Shown: piece after piece, positions 1-10,197 of the stretch | Position numbering within the stretch: position 1 is the first letter of the stretch | Layout: each line of letters opens with the position of its first letter | NCBI RefSeq assembly: GCF_001282625.1 | Contig: NZ_CTEJ01000002.1 | Coordinates: forward strand, 1,598,501-1,662,500 | DNA: 64,000 nt | DNA from: Lascolabacillus massiliensis | Lineage (GTDB): Bacteria; Bacteroidota; Bacteroidia; Bacteroidales; Dysgonomonadaceae | Direction of reading: 5' to 3' | Translations under genes and position numbers: made by a program | Notes under the pieces: generated by a model | What the model was told of the DNA's origin: nothing | Databases searched by the model: none | Seen by the model: the letters and a program-made list of their open reading frames with translations, nothing else

Positions 1-636
1 CCCTTGTTCCACGAGCACACATACACGTTCGGTTATTCTGTCTTCACCATAAGGATTATAGCGCACTTTCAGACTATTACCAAACATCCCTGCAAAAAGA
101 TTGTAACTCCAGGCCTTGAAGCTTCCCATGAAAGCATCAATAATGTGATATGAAGATGAATTGGTTTCTCTGTCAACCAGTTTCATCAGCAGCTGCCCCT
201 GGGATTTAGTCAGCTTCTTCATTTTTGGAGTGTACGCATCTTTCAGATACTTCTCCATCTTATTAAGATGCTCCTGCCTGGCTTTATCATCAGGCAGCGT
301 CTCCATATACTCGTATGTCTCCGTAATTATTCTTGCAATTTCCTTGGCATAAGGTAATGTTTTCTTTACATCTCTAACCAGCTTTAAATAAGCTATCTGA
401 TCTTTTGTGCTGCGGAATGTAAGGGGAGAATATTTTATAAAATCTCCAAGCCACATACAAGCAATGGTGTCTCCCTCCATTACAACTGCCGGATATACGT
501 TAGGCATTAGATATATTGTTGATAATGGAGCTCTCTTATCAGGAGTTATATTTGTGGCATAATACTCCTGCGCTTTAACCGCTGGCGGTAAAAGCGATAT
601 AATTAGAACGAGTGAAACGATACCAAGTCTTTTCAT
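1..636 (-). CDS. DUF4294 family exported protein (3' end beyond window)
   Basis: Read on the reverse strand from an ATG at 636; 212 codons are open to the left edge, so the C-terminus is missing. The N-terminus (MKRLGIVSLVLIISLLPPAV...KAQ) is a signal peptide of about 21 residues. The following EGDTIACMWLGDFI and PYAKEIARIITETYEYMETL stretches match what I know of DUF4294, a Bacteroidota family of unknown function. A TATCTTTG box ends only 7 bases before the ATG, so the transcript would be nearly leaderless. The gene is divergent from the acyl-CoA synthetase. Confidence 0.8.
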   Translation of the reverse strand, partial: MKRLGIVSLVLIISLLPPAVKAQEYYATNITPDKRAPLSTIYLMPNVYPAVVMEGDTIACMWLGDFIKYSPLTFRSTKDQIAYLKLVRDVKKTLPYAKEIARIITETYEYMETLPDDKARQEHLNKMEKYLKDAYTPKMKKLTKSQGQLLMKLVDRETNSSSYHIIDAFMGSFKAWSYNLFAGMFGNSLKVRYNPYGEDRITERVCVLVEQG

Positions 637-643
637 AATGGTA

Positions 644-651
644 CAAAGATA
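644..651 (-). promoter_or_regulatory. -7 promoter box for the DUF4294 gene
   Basis: Reverse-strand TATCTTTG matches the Bacteroidota TAnnTTTG -7 element. It sits 7 bases upstream of the ATG at 636, which predicts a 5' leader of only a few bases. Confidence 0.5.
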
Positions 652-863
652 ATTAGTCGTTTTAATTTTCAAAATAAAATCTCGTTAAGTGTAGTTAATT
701 AACCCTCGAGTTTTAAGAATGTTATGCAGATTTGGTTTACGAAAAACGGACAGCTATTTGTTTATTAGATCAGCAAAAAAGTATCACTTTAATAATAAAA
801 AGATGAGTTTGTATTTAAATCACGATAATAAAATGTATTTTTGAAATAAAAAGATTTACTGCT

Positions 864-2669
864 ATGACATATTTCCATTTAGGTGAGCTCGTTTTCAAAC
901 AGGCTCAGAAATATAAAAACAGAACTGCTTTAAAGTATCAGGATGCAACAGGTGCATGGGTGGATATGTCATGGGACCTGTTTGCCGAGAAGGTGACAAA
1001 AACGGCACAGGCAATGGCCGAAATGGGAGTAAAGCCATATAACAACGTGGGCATCTACTCACAGAATATGGAGAAGTATCTGATCACAGATTTTGCAGCT
1101 TTTGCCAACAAAGCAGTTATGGTTCCTATGTATGCAACCTCCTCCCCAAGTCAGGTGAAATATATAGTGAACGATGCAGAGATAAGTCTGATTTTCGTTG
1201 GAGAACAATTTCAGTACAACAACGCTTTTAAAGTTCAGCAGGAGAGTCAGTTCCTCCATAAACTGATTATCTTCGACAGAAATGTTGTTTTGCAGCCTGA
1301 AGACAAAACCTCGGTCTATTTTGATGATTTCATAACCACGGGCGACAACTCTGAGTCGGTTGCACTTGTCAATGCCCGCATCAGGCAGCTTAAGGATAGT
1401 GATCTTGCAACTATAATTTACACATCAGGAACAACAGGCGAGCCTAAGGGTGTTATGCTTACGCATGCAAATTATCTTAAGGCAATGAGGATTCATGATA
1501 TTAGATTAACCAATCTTTCTGAAAAAGATCTCTCGATGTGCTTCCTGCCACTTACACATATTTTTGAAAAAGCGTGGACAATCTACTGCCTGCACAGAGG
1601 AATTGTTGTAGCCATAAACAGAAACCCCGCCGAAATAAGGGAGACAATAAAGCAGGTTAGACCAACAATTATGAGCAATGTCCCCCGTTTCTGGGAGAAG
1701 GTCTACGATGGTGTTAAAGAGACAATAGATTCATCTTCAGGTGTTATCAAGTGGCTGTTTACCGATGCGGTAAAAACGGGAAGGCGGCATAATCTCGACT
1801 ATCGCAACAATGGTCGTAAAGCTCCACTGGGCAATAGCATAAAATTCTTTCTATATAAACATACTATCTACTATCTTATCAAGAGGATAGTGGGTATCGA
1901 CAGGGGTAATTTTTTCCCGGTTGCCGGCGCACCCCTGTCAGATAATATAAATGAATTTCTGCAGTCGATCGATGTTCATATAGTTTATGGATACGGACTC
2001 ACAGAAACAACTGCAACAGTAAGCTGTTTCACCTTTCCCGGCTTTAAAATAGGCACAGTGGGCAAGGTTATGCCTGATACCGAGGTAAAAATCGGAGAAA
2101 ACAGCGAGATACTTGTAAGGGGAGGAACTGTTATGAGCGGTTACTACAATAAGCCTGAAGCAACAAAAGAGGTCTTCACAGAAGATGGTTTTTTCAGAAC
2201 CGGAGATGCAGGCATGCTCACTGACGATGGTGAAATTATTCTCACCGAGAGAATCAAAGATCTGTATAAAACATCCAACGGAAAATATATAGCTCCTCAG
2301 ATGATCGAAACCCGTATAAGCGAAGATAAGTATATCGATCAGGTAGCTGTAATAGGAGATGAAAGAAAGTTTGTAAGTGCACTGATCATTCCAAACTATT
2401 TAGCACTTAAAGCATATGCAGACAGTCAGGGCATACCATATGAATCCACCGATGATTTAGTGAAGAATGATGTTATTCACGATTATGTTTTCGGTAGAAT
2501 TGAGCTGTTGCAGTCACAGTTTACCAATTATGAAAAGATTAAAAAGATCACACTGCTGCCACAACCATTCAGTATCGAGTCAGGGGAGCTTACAAATACC
2601 CTTAAACTCCGCAGAAAAGTAATTCTTGAACGTTATGCCGATATTATTGATCAAATGTACATCGACTAA
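864..2669 (+). CDS. Long-chain fatty acid--CoA ligase (AMP-forming)
   Basis: Adenylate-forming acyl-CoA synthetase of 601 residues. It activates fatty acids with ATP and CoA through an acyl-AMP intermediate, in the cytosol or at the inner membrane. Visible motifs are the P-loop YTSGTTGEPKG at about 186-196, the acyl-binding YGYGLTETT at about 375, and the TGDAG...ERIKDLYKTSNGKYIAP hinge region from about 447. The length fits the FadD-like group common in Bacteroidales. A weak -7-like TATTTTTG lies at 836-843. The gene is followed 51 bases later by leuS, which seems to have its own promoter. Chain-length preference cannot be read from sequence. Confidence 0.9.
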   Translation: MTYFHLGELVFKQAQKYKNRTALKYQDATGAWVDMSWDLFAEKVTKTAQAMAEMGVKPYNNVGIYSQNMEKYLITDFAAFANKAVMVPMYATSSPSQVKYIVNDAEISLIFVGEQFQYNNAFKVQQESQFLHKLIIFDRNVVLQPEDKTSVYFDDFITTGDNSESVALVNARIRQLKDSDLATIIYTSGTTGEPKGVMLTHANYLKAMRIHDIRLTNLSEKDLSMCFLPLTHIFEKAWTIYCLHRGIVVAINRNPAEIRETIKQVRPTIMSNVPRFWEKVYDGVKETIDSSSGVIKWLFTDAVKTGRRHNLDYRNNGRKAPLGNSIKFFLYKHTIYYLIKRIVGIDRGNFFPVAGAPLSDNINEFLQSIDVHIVYGYGLTETTATVSCFTFPGFKIGTVGKVMPDTEVKIGENSEILVRGGTVMSGYYNKPEATKEVFTEDGFFRTGDAGMLTDDGEIILTERIKDLYKTSNGKYIAPQMIETRISEDKYIDQVAVIGDERKFVSALIIPNYLALKAYADSQGIPYESTDDLVKNDVIHDYVFGRIELLQSQFTNYEKIKKITLLPQPFSIESGELTNTLKLRRKVILERYADIIDQMYID

Positions 2670-2684
2670 AAGTAAATAAATCAT

Positions 2685-2692
2685 TATCTTTG
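2685..2692 (+). promoter_or_regulatory. -7 promoter box upstream of leuS
   Basis: TATCTTTG matches TAnnTTTG and lies 29 bases before the leuS ATG. No convincing -33 TTTG is visible at the usual spacing. Confidence 0.45.
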
Positions 2693-2720
2693 CACCGTTT
2701 TTTTAATAGAAGTAAAGGTC

Positions 2721-5474
2721 ATGGATTACAATTTCAGAGAAATAGAAAAGCGGTGGCAAAAATATTGGGTGGAAAACGGAACTTATAAAGTAACCGAAGA
2801 TAGTTCCAAACCTAAGTTTTATGTATTAGATATGTTCCCATACCCCTCAGGAGCTGGTCTCCATGTTGGGCATCCACTGGGATATATAGCATCAGATATT
2901 TATTCAAGATATAAGCGTTTGCAGGGCTTCAATGTGCTGCACCCAATGGGTTATGATGCATATGGACTGCCTGCAGAGCAGTATGCCATACAAACTGGTC
3001 AGCATCCTGCAGTTACTACCGAAAATAATATCAACCGCTACCGTGAACAGCTCGATAAGATAGGGTTTTCTTACGACTGGACACGTGAGGTTCGTACATG
3101 TGATCCTGATTACTATAAATGGACTCAATGGGCATTCATTAAGATGTTTCACTCTTACTACTGCAATCAGGCAAAGCAGGCACGGCCTATTGCTGAACTG
3201 ATTGAAGTGTTCTCAAAGCAGGGAACTGCCGGACTCGACCTTGCATGTACAGAACCAATGGAGTTTACGGCTGAGGAGTGGAACAGCAAATCAGATAAAG
3301 AGCAGCAGGAGATCCTGATGAACTACAGGATTGCCTACTTAGGTGATACAATGGTAAACTGGTCGCCCGACCTGGGAACAGTTCTTGCCAACGACGAGGT
3401 CAGCGAAGGTCTCTCAATCCGTGGCGGTTTCCCGGTGGAACAGCGTAGAATGCGCCAGTGGTGCCTTCGTGTCTCTGCATATGCGGAAAGATTGCTTGAA
3501 GGGTTGGATAAGATTGATTGGACCGACTCACTGAAAGAGACTCAGCGCAACTGGATTGGTCGCAGTGAAGGTGCAGTAATGCATTTCACCTCTTCAAATG
3601 GTGTAACCTTTGATATATTTACCACAAGAGCCGATACAATATTTGGTGTAACTTTTATGGTGCTGGCACCTGAAAGTGAGCTTGTTGATCAGCTTACTAC
3701 TGAAGAGCAGAAATCTGCTGTTAAGCAGTATGTAGAGAACACCAAAAAGAAGACCGAACGCGAACGTATAGCTGACAGGTCGGTCTCAGGCGTCTTCTCC
3801 GGTACCTATGCAATCCATCCGTTCACAGGCCTGAAGATTCCGATCTGGATCTCTGACTATGTACTTGCCGGATATGGAACAGGAGCAATAATGGCAGTAC
3901 CGGCGCATGATAGTCGCGACTACGCCTTCGCAAAGCATTTCAATCTTCCAATCATCCCGCTTATCGAGGGTTGCGATATCTCTGAGGAGAGCTTCGATGC
4001 CAAAGAGGGTATTATGATGAACTCCGGTTTCCTGAATGGACTTACCGTTGCACAGGCTATTCCTGCAGCCATTGATGAGGTTGAGAAACGTGGATTGGGT
4101 TACCGCAAAATAAATTATCGCCTCCGCGACGCTATATTCTCAAGGCAGCGTTACTGGGGCGAACCATTCCCAGTATATTATAAAGATGGCATGCCATACA
4201 CTCTTGATGAGAGTGAGCTGCCTCTCGAACTTCCGGAAGTTGATAAATATCTCCCCACTGAAACGGGCGAACCTCCTCTGGGAAGGGCAAAAGAGTGGAC
4301 CACCAAAGAGGGTTATCCGCTTGAACTTAATACTATGCCGGGGTTTGCAGGCTCATCTGCCTACTACCTCCGCTATATGGATCCTCATAACAACGAAGCT
4401 CTGGTATCAGAGAAAGCAAATAGCTACTGGAGAGATGTTGATCTCTATATCGGTGGAACAGAGCATGCAACAGGACACCTCGTTTACAGTCGCTTCTGGA
4501 ACAAGTTCCTTTTCGACCTTGGCGTCTCCTGCGAGGAAGAGCCGTTCAAGAAACTGGTTAACCAGGGTATGATTCAGGGAAGAAGTAATTTTGTTTATCG
4601 CATAAAAGGTACAAACACCTTTGTTTCACATAATCTCAAAGATGAGTATGATGTCACCCCTATTCATGTGGATGTAAATATCGTACATAACGATGTTCTT
4701 GATATCGATGCATTCCGCGAATGGAGTCCCGAATATAAGACAGCCGAATTTATACTTGAAAAGGGTAAATATATTTGTGGCTGGGCAATAGAGAAAATGT
4801 CCAAGTCGATGTACAACGTAGTCAACCCCGACGATATCGTTGAAAAGTATGGAGCCGATACCCTACGCCTGTATGAGATGTTTTTAGGGCCCCTTGAGCA
4901 GTCGAAACCGTGGGACACCAACGGTATTGATGGTGTTCACCGATTCCTGCGCAAGGTGTGGAATCTTTTCTATAAAGAGGATGAGCTTAATGTATCTGAT
5001 GATGAGCCAACAAAAGATGAGCTTAAAGCACTTCATAAGCTCATAAAGAAAGTGTCCTACGATATCGAGCATTTCTCATACAACACTTCGGTATCAGCAT
5101 TCATGATATGTGCAAACGACCTGACATCACTGAAGTGCAACAAGAGGGCAATTCTGAGTCAGCTCGTTATCTGCCTTGCACCTTTTGCTCCACATATCTC
5201 AGAAGAGCTGTGGCATGCCCTTGGCAACGAGAGTTCAGTTTGTGATGCCCAGTGGCCCGAATGGAACGAGGAGTACCTGAAAGAGGATGTTTTCTCCTAT
5301 GCAATATCATTTAACGGTAAATCGCGCTTTGTGCTGGAGTTCCCTGCCGAAGCAACCAACGAGGAGATCGAGGCAGCAGTTCTTTCTCATCAGAATTCAC
5401 AAAAGTGGATAGATGGAAAAACGCCAAAGAAAGTTATTATTGTCCCTAAAAAAATCGTCAATGTAGTTCTTTAA
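2721..5474 (+). CDS. leuS: Leucyl-tRNA synthetase
   Basis: Class I aminoacyl-tRNA synthetase of 917 residues that charges tRNA-Leu. The HIGH-type motif lies in [15 protein letters not shown] at about 41-55, and the KMSKS loop in EKMSKSMYN at about 690-698. The CP1 editing region is represented by [18 protein letters not shown] and [16 protein letters not shown], with the catalytic-type Asp after the HD-like turn. An insertion just before KMSKS is usual for the Bacteroidota enzyme. The leucine anticodon-binding C-terminal domain is complete. The start ATG follows a -7 box by 29 bases. The YitT gene begins 8 bases after the stop, so the two are probably co-transcribed. Confidence 0.97.
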   Translation: MDYNFREIEKRWQKYWVENGTYKVTEDSSKPKFYVLDMFPYPSGAGLHVGHPLGYIASDIYSRYKRLQGFNVLHPMGYDAYGLPAEQYAIQTGQHPAVTTENNINRYREQLDKIGFSYDWTREVRTCDPDYYKWTQWAFIKMFHSYYCNQAKQARPIAELIEVFSKQGTAGLDLACTEPMEFTAEEWNSKSDKEQQEILMNYRIAYLGDTMVNWSPDLGTVLANDEVSEGLSIRGGFPVEQRRMRQWCLRVSAYAERLLEGLDKIDWTDSLKETQRNWIGRSEGAVMHFTSSNGVTFDIFTTRADTIFGVTFMVLAPESELVDQLTTEEQKSAVKQYVENTKKKTERERIADRSVSGVFSGTYAIHPFTGLKIPIWISDYVLAGYGTGAIMAVPAHDSRDYAFAKHFNLPIIPLIEGCDISEESFDAKEGIMMNSGFLNGLTVAQAIPAAIDEVEKRGLGYRKINYRLRDAIFSRQRYWGEPFPVYYKDGMPYTLDESELPLELPEVDKYLPTETGEPPLGRAKEWTTKEGYPLELNTMPGFAGSSAYYLRYMDPHNNEALVSEKANSYWRDVDLYIGGTEHATGHLVYSRFWNKFLFDLGVSCEEEPFKKLVNQGMIQGRSNFVYRIKGTNTFVSHNLKDEYDVTPIHVDVNIVHNDVLDIDAFREWSPEYKTAEFILEKGKYICGWAIEKMSKSMYNVVNPDDIVEKYGADTLRLYEMFLGPLEQSKPWDTNGIDGVHRFLRKVWNLFYKEDELNVSDDEPTKDELKALHKLIKKVSYDIEHFSYNTSVSAFMICANDLTSLKCNKRAILSQLVICLAPFAPHISEELWHALGNESSVCDAQWPEWNEEYLKEDVFSYAISFNGKSRFVLEFPAEATNEEIEAAVLSHQNSQKWIDGKTPKKVIIVPKKIVNVVL

Positions 5475-5482
5475 TAAAAAAA

Positions 5483-6355
5483 ATGGAGAGATCAAAAGCA
5501 CTTGGTATTAAAAGGTTCTATTGGAAAGATTACCTTTCGATATTACTTGGCACATTTATGTATGCACTTGGGGTAACCCAGTTTATTATGCCTCACAAGT
5601 TTGTATTGGGAGGACTTACAGGTATAGCTGTGCTTGTTAATTATGCATTCGGACTTCCGGTATCTGTTCAGGTACTGGTTATGAATGGTATCCTGTTAAT
5701 GATTGCATATAAGATACTTGGTGTTGAGTTTCTCATAAAGACTATCGTAGGGGTTGCCTCTCTGTCAATCTTTATTGGTATGTTCGAGAGTCTTGATCTA
5801 CCGACGATAATGATGGATGAGCCTCTGATGGCCGGTCTGATCGGTGCAATTGTTGCCGGTGCGGGTGTGGGACTGGTTATGTCTGTCAATGGAAGTACTG
5901 GTGGTACGGATATTGTCATAATGATCATCAACAAGTTCAGGAATGTCACCCCGGGTCGCATGATGCTGCTTATTGATCTTGTTATTGTTTCCTCCTCATT
6001 TGTACTTTTCAGAAGCGTTGAAACCATCGTTTATGGTCTCATCATAATAGCGGTGGTGTCTACCTCGGTCGACTGGATATTAAACGGTATCAGGCAGTCG
6101 GTTCAATTTTTCATAATCTCTCAGAAGTATGAAGAGATTGCCGATGAGATTAATCATCATATGCACAGAGGATGCACAGTGCTTGATGGAACCGGATGGT
6201 ACACCCAGCAGCCACAGAAGGTGCTGCTGGTAATGGCAAAGCGAAGTGAGTCAAACTCCATCTTCCGTATGGTCAAGAGCATCGATTCAGAAGCATTTAT
6301 CTCACAGGCCAATGTAAATGGTGTCTATGGCAAAGGGTTCGACAGGATGAGGTGA
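5483..6355 (+). CDS. YitT family membrane protein (DUF161 + DUF2179)
   Basis: Integral membrane protein of 290 residues. About five hydrophobic helices occupy residues 15-200, with small-residue-rich stretches such as GLIGAIVAGAGVGLVMSVNG. A soluble C-terminal DUF2179 domain of about 80 residues (from VQFFIISQKYEEIADEI, ending near FISQANVNGVYGKGF) follows. YitT proteins are widespread, and their transport role is not firmly established. The gene starts 8 bases after leuS, probably in the same transcript, and runs convergently into the oxidoreductase gene with only 7 bases between stops. Confidence 0.85.
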   Translation: MERSKALGIKRFYWKDYLSILLGTFMYALGVTQFIMPHKFVLGGLTGIAVLVNYAFGLPVSVQVLVMNGILLMIAYKILGVEFLIKTIVGVASLSIFIGMFESLDLPTIMMDEPLMAGLIGAIVAGAGVGLVMSVNGSTGGTDIVIMIINKFRNVTPGRMMLLIDLVIVSSSFVLFRSVETIVYGLIIIAVVSTSVDWILNGIRQSVQFFIISQKYEEIADEINHHMHRGCTVLDGTGWYTQQPQKVLLVMAKRSESNSIFRMVKSIDSEAFISQANVNGVYGKGFDRMR

Positions 6356-6362
6356 TTCCTCT

Positions 6363-9212
6363 CTATGATCTGAATTCGTCAACTATGTTGTGCATTGTTG
6401 TGCATTTGTCAACAAGGTAAACGAGCGACTTATACGCTACACCGCTGTTAATAGATAGTCCAATCTCACATGTCCTGCTGTTGGAATAACCCTCACTCGC
6501 ATTCATTATCTCATTTTTTAACGGTGAGAGAGCCGCATTATTCAGTTCCGGATAGAAGAATCCACGGTCACCCGCCCATCCGCAACATGTCACACTATCC
6601 GGCACAATCACCTCATCTGCACAGAGCGATGCAACCTTAAACAGTTTCTCCTCCAGCTGCATCTTTGTAGCACTGCATGTAGAGTGAACAGCAATCCTCA
6701 CAGGTGCTTTTGTGAACTGGAGCCGTCCAATCAAAAAATCATGAATAAACTCAACCTGATCATACAGTTTTAGTCTCCCGTCCAAAGTCTCACGCATATG
6801 CAGGAGGCATGGACTCATATCACACACTATTGGCAGTTCACCGTTCCTGCTTGCTTTTAAAAGCGCCTCATTCAGCTCATTCTCCTTCCTGGCGGCCTGT
6901 TTTCTGAAACCTTTACTACTGAAGGCCATACCGCAGCAAAGTCTGTTTTTCTCTTCAGGGATAATAACTTTATACCCCGCTTTTCTCAAAACAGAGAGCA
7001 TCTTTGCAGGCAGATCCTCTTTCTCTTCGTAACCGAACGAAGGGCCACCCATTGATCTTGTTATGCATGATGGGAAATATACCACCTCAGGCGAATCGGG
7101 GTTCTCATTTGAGTATATATTCTGTTTTATCTTTTTGCTCCCTGATGGTGTATATTTTTTCCAAAGTGGAAAAACACCATCCCCAAGCTTGTAAATACCT
7201 CTTGCAAAGTTCTCCATGGACTTATATCCAACCACCTTAGATATAGAGTGGGGCAGAGTAATAAATCCCCTGATAAAAGATGTAAGCGGCGCCATATTTG
7301 AGGCAATAGTGTCAGCCACCATATTTGCCAGTTTGCCATTCTGCTGCCATCTAAGCTCCTTCACAAGCTTACCCGTATCAATGTCAACAGGACAAGCTAT
7401 CCCACATAGTCCATCCGTAGCACAAGTCTGATCCAGCGGATATGATATCTCCCTCACCTGCTTCAGAATACTCTTCTGCCTATTTTTCTCTGCAGAGCTG
7501 CTGTCAGCAATAAACCTGTATGCAACAATACGCTGTCTTGGTGTCAGAGTAAGATCTTTGGAAGGACAAACAACCTCGCAGAATCCGCACTCAATACATT
7601 TATCTATAATAGGATTTGCATCAGGTATCCGTTTGAGATTTTTTATAAATACCTCGCTGTCATCATTTATAATAACCCCCGGATTAAGAACATTATCAGG
7701 ATCAAATGCCCTCTTTATACGCTTCATCAAATCGTATATATCGCTTCCCCATTCTTTCTCCACAAACGGAGCCATATTCCTGCCGGTACCATGCTCCGCC
7801 TTAAGGCTGCCATCATGTTTCACAACAACCAGTTCAGATAGCTCATGCATAAAAGTGGAATATCTTTTCACCTCCTCCCCACTGTTTATATCAGGGAAAA
7901 CTGTGAAATGGACGTTCCCGTCGAGTAGATGTCCCCACATCACTGCATCGCTGTAACCGCTGTTCACAAGAAGCTCACGCAGATCAGTAAGCGCATCACC
8001 CAGACTCTCTCCGCTAAAAGCCACATCCTCTATAATACTTGCAGTGTGAGCAGGGCGGGTAGCCGCCGCCGAGGTGAACAGACCATTACGCACATTCCAG
8101 TAGAGGTTGTATAAAAACTTATCAGTAGTAAATTTTATTGGAGTCAATGTCTCTATATGAGCAAGCCTCTCCTCAATTTCACGCATCTGATTCAGAAGAG
8201 TAGCCTCATCATCTGCCGAAGTATCAATAAGCAGAGCTGCCGCACCCTCAGGCAGTGTCTTCAGTTCTTCCGGCATACCCTGCTGATCTTCAACAGCCCT
8301 AAGTGCATTTCTGTCCATCAGCTCAGCAGCACTCACCTGGCAGCCCCTGAGCGGGATAATAGCCTCACTCACATCACGCAGGTTCCTGAAGTAAACCATT
8401 GCAGTAGCCTTCAGAGGAGCATCATGAACAGTTCTGAAGGTTGCCTGTGAGATAAAGCCAAGCGTTCCTTCCGAACCAATCATCAGATGCTGAATTATAT
8501 CGATTGGATCATCAAAATCGATCAAAGAGTTTACTCCATATCCGCAGGTATTCTTAAGCTTAAATTTCGATGCAATTCTGCTTTCAATCGCCTTGTTCTC
8601 AGTAGCATCCCTGTGCAGCTGAACTATATCACCAATCAGTTGAGGATTCTCAGCGATAAAAGCTTTGCGGCTCTCGCTATTGCCCGTATCCAGAACAGAG
8701 CCATTTGCAAAAATAATGCGCATCGATTTGATGGTGTTGTAGCTGTTGTGCAGAATACCGTAGCTGGAGCCACTTGCGTTATTAGAGATGATACCACCAA
8801 TCTTGGCCGACTTAACAGATGCCGGTTTTGGTCCCAGTTTCCTTCTATATCTCCTTAGAATAAGGTTAGCCGCACCACCTGTCAAACCACACCCAAAAGT
8901 GGCTGTCTCCCCATTATCAGTAATAACCGAAAAATCAAAACCCTTGCCCGCCTCCATAAGTATGGAGTCAGAAATAGTCTGCCCGCTCAAACTAGTTCCC
9001 CCCGCTTTAAAAGTCACAGGAATCTTCTTGTCGTTGCAAAACCTGAGCAGGCGAATAACCTCCTCCTCAGAATTTACCTTAACAACCGCTTTTGGTATGA
9101 GACGATACAGACCGGCGTCCGTACCCTTTGTAAGGCGAGAGAGCTCATCTGTAAACAGCTGATCTGCAGTGAATATATCAGCAAGCTCTTTATGCAATTG
9201 TTTTTCAGTCAT
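6363..9212 (-). CDS. FAD-binding and Fe-S-binding oxidoreductase (D-lactate/D-2-hydroxyacid dehydrogenase type)
   Basis: A 949-residue fusion of GlcD-type and GlpC/LutA-type halves. The N-terminal FAD-binding PCMH domain shows TFKAGGTSLSGQ at about 66-78 and IGGIISNNASGSSYG near 145. The FAD-linked oxidase C-terminal domain includes GHLLDGNVHF. Two 4Fe-4S clusters are predicted from CIECGFCEVVCP (about 540) and CATDGLCGIACP (about 597). Two CCG cysteine-rich repeats follow, with CCGMAFSSKG (about 759) and CCGWAGDRGF (about 874). Family knowledge suggests oxidation of D-lactate or another 2-hydroxyacid with electrons passed to quinone. The exact substrate is unknown. There is no transmembrane segment. 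Confidence 0.88.
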   Translation of the reverse strand: MTEKQLHKELADIFTADQLFTDELSRLTKGTDAGLYRLIPKAVVKVNSEEEVIRLLRFCNDKKIPVTFKAGGTSLSGQTISDSILMEAGKGFDFSVITDNGETATFGCGLTGGAANLILRRYRRKLGPKPASVKSAKIGGIISNNASGSSYGILHNSYNTIKSMRIIFANGSVLDTGNSESRKAFIAENPQLIGDIVQLHRDATENKAIESRIASKFKLKNTCGYGVNSLIDFDDPIDIIQHLMIGSEGTLGFISQATFRTVHDAPLKATAMVYFRNLRDVSEAIIPLRGCQVSAAELMDRNALRAVEDQQGMPEELKTLPEGAAALLIDTSADDEATLLNQMREIEERLAHIETLTPIKFTTDKFLYNLYWNVRNGLFTSAAATRPAHTASIIEDVAFSGESLGDALTDLRELLVNSGYSDAVMWGHLLDGNVHFTVFPDINSGEEVKRYSTFMHELSELVVVKHDGSLKAEHGTGRNMAPFVEKEWGSDIYDLMKRIKRAFDPDNVLNPGVIINDDSEVFIKNLKRIPDANPIIDKCIECGFCEVVCPSKDLTLTPRQRIVAYRFIADSSSAEKNRQKSILKQVREISYPLDQTCATDGLCGIACPVDIDTGKLVKELRWQQNGKLANMVADTIASNMAPLTSFIRGFITLPHSISKVVGYKSMENFARGIYKLGDGVFPLWKKYTPSGSKKIKQNIYSNENPDSPEVVYFPSCITRSMGGPSFGYEEKEDLPAKMLSVLRKAGYKVIIPEEKNRLCCGMAFSSKGFRKQAARKENELNEALLKASRNGELPIVCDMSPCLLHMRETLDGRLKLYDQVEFIHDFLIGRLQFTKAPVRIAVHSTCSATKMQLEEKLFKVASLCADEVIVPDSVTCCGWAGDRGFFYPELNNAALSPLKNEIMNASEGYSNSRTCEIGLSINSGVAYKSLVYLVDKCTTMHNIVDEFRS

Positions 9213-9262
9213 TCAATAAAGGATTTACATGTAAGAGCACAAACTTACAAAATAATATTAAA

Positions 9263-9288
9263 AAAGAGCAGTTAAACAACCGCTCTTT
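9263..9288 (-). terminator. Rho-independent terminator after the winged-helix gene
   Basis: Stem AAAGAGC...GCTCTTT, extended by inner GTT/AAC pairs, with a T-run on the reverse strand just beyond it. It lies downstream of the gene at 9317-9514. Confidence 0.75.
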
Positions 9289-9316
9289 CAATAATCATAT
9301 AGGTAAGTCTAAAATC

Positions 9317-9514
9317 TTAATTCAGTGAGATGAAGATATCCTTTCCTTCAGTCTCAATAGCAATCTTCTCTTCACGTCCCAGCCATCCTAATGCAGCGTA
9401 AAGATCTTTATCAGTTAATTTTGTCTCTTTCTTAAGAGCCTTTATCTCCAGCTTTCCTTTCTTATCAAGCACAGTCCATACTTTCCCGGCATTAATACCA
9501 AATTTCTCAATCAT
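9317..9514 (-). CDS. Winged helix-turn-helix protein (DUF2582 type)
   Basis: A 65-residue protein that is entirely one winged-helix domain: GKVWTVLDKKGKLEIKALKK is helix 1 and 2, LTDKDLYAALGWLGREEKI is the recognition helix, and IAIETEGKDIFISLN is the wing. This fits the small DUF2582 family, thought to bind DNA. The ATG at 9514 is preceded by an A/T-rich leader. It is followed by a good terminator at 9263-9288. It lies 87 bases downstream of coaE on the same strand, so it may belong to the nusB-coaE transcript or be monocistronic. Its target is unknown. Confidence 0.82.
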   Translation of the reverse strand: MIEKFGINAGKVWTVLDKKGKLEIKALKKETKLTDKDLYAALGWLGREEKIAIETEGKDIFISLN

Positions 9515-9601
9515 TTTTTTTCTATTGTTTACAAAATTAATAGTCTAATTAAGCTACAAAGTTAAATCTAAAAATCTTAATTGCAATAATTTAGCTGCAG
9601 T

Positions 9602-10195
9602 TTAAGCTGAGTGAGTGAAAGATAACTCATCAAGAATCTTCGAAACCTGCTCTATCAGTGAGTGGCTGCTATCATTGTAGATAACATAATCAGAATGCTT
9701 CACCTTCTCCTCTTCGGGCATCTGGTTAAACATACGCGCCTCCACCTGCTCTCTGCTTACCCTGTCACGTTTCATAACCCTCTCAATCCTTGTTTCCTCG
9801 GGAGTATAAACCGTAATCACTTTATCAACAAACTGATTAAAGCCGGCCTCTATCAGAAGAGCAGCATCAATAACAACAACAGGGCACTCCCTATAGCTAT
9901 TGCACCACTCCAGGAAGCAGTCGGCCACCACAGGATGAATAATTGAGTTAACAATCTTAATATTCTGATCATTGCTGAAAATCAGTTCGGCAAACCTCCT
10001 TCGGTTCAATCTATCGTTCTCGTAGATATCAGGCCCGAAATGATGAATAAGCTGCCTTCTAATTGTTTGAGAAGTGTCATTAAGCCTTTTCGCCTCGATG
10101 TCAGCATCAAATACCGGTATGTCGTAAATGCGGAAAATATCACACACAACAGACTTACCGCTACCTATGCCTCCGGTCACACCAATTCTGATCAT
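9602..10195 (-). CDS. coaE: Dephospho-CoA kinase
   Basis: P-loop kinase of 197 residues that phosphorylates dephospho-CoA in the last step of CoA synthesis. Walker A is GVTGGIGSGKS at residues 6-16. The conserved VFDADIEAKRL and RDRVSREQVEARMFNQMPEEEK segments are the CoA-binding and lid regions. The length is typical. The start lies 2 bases downstream of the stop of the YbbR-domain gene, so the two are translationally adjacent in a leftward operon with yajC and nusB. Confidence 0.95.
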   Translation of the reverse strand: MIRIGVTGGIGSGKSVVCDIFRIYDIPVFDADIEAKRLNDTSQTIRRQLIHHFGPDIYENDRLNRRRFAELIFSNDQNIKIVNSIIHPVVADCFLEWCNSYRECPVVVIDAALLIEAGFNQFVDKVITVYTPEETRIERVMKRDRVSREQVEARMFNQMPEEEKVKHSDYVIYNDSSHSLIEQVSKILDELSFTHSA

Positions 10196-10197
10196 CT

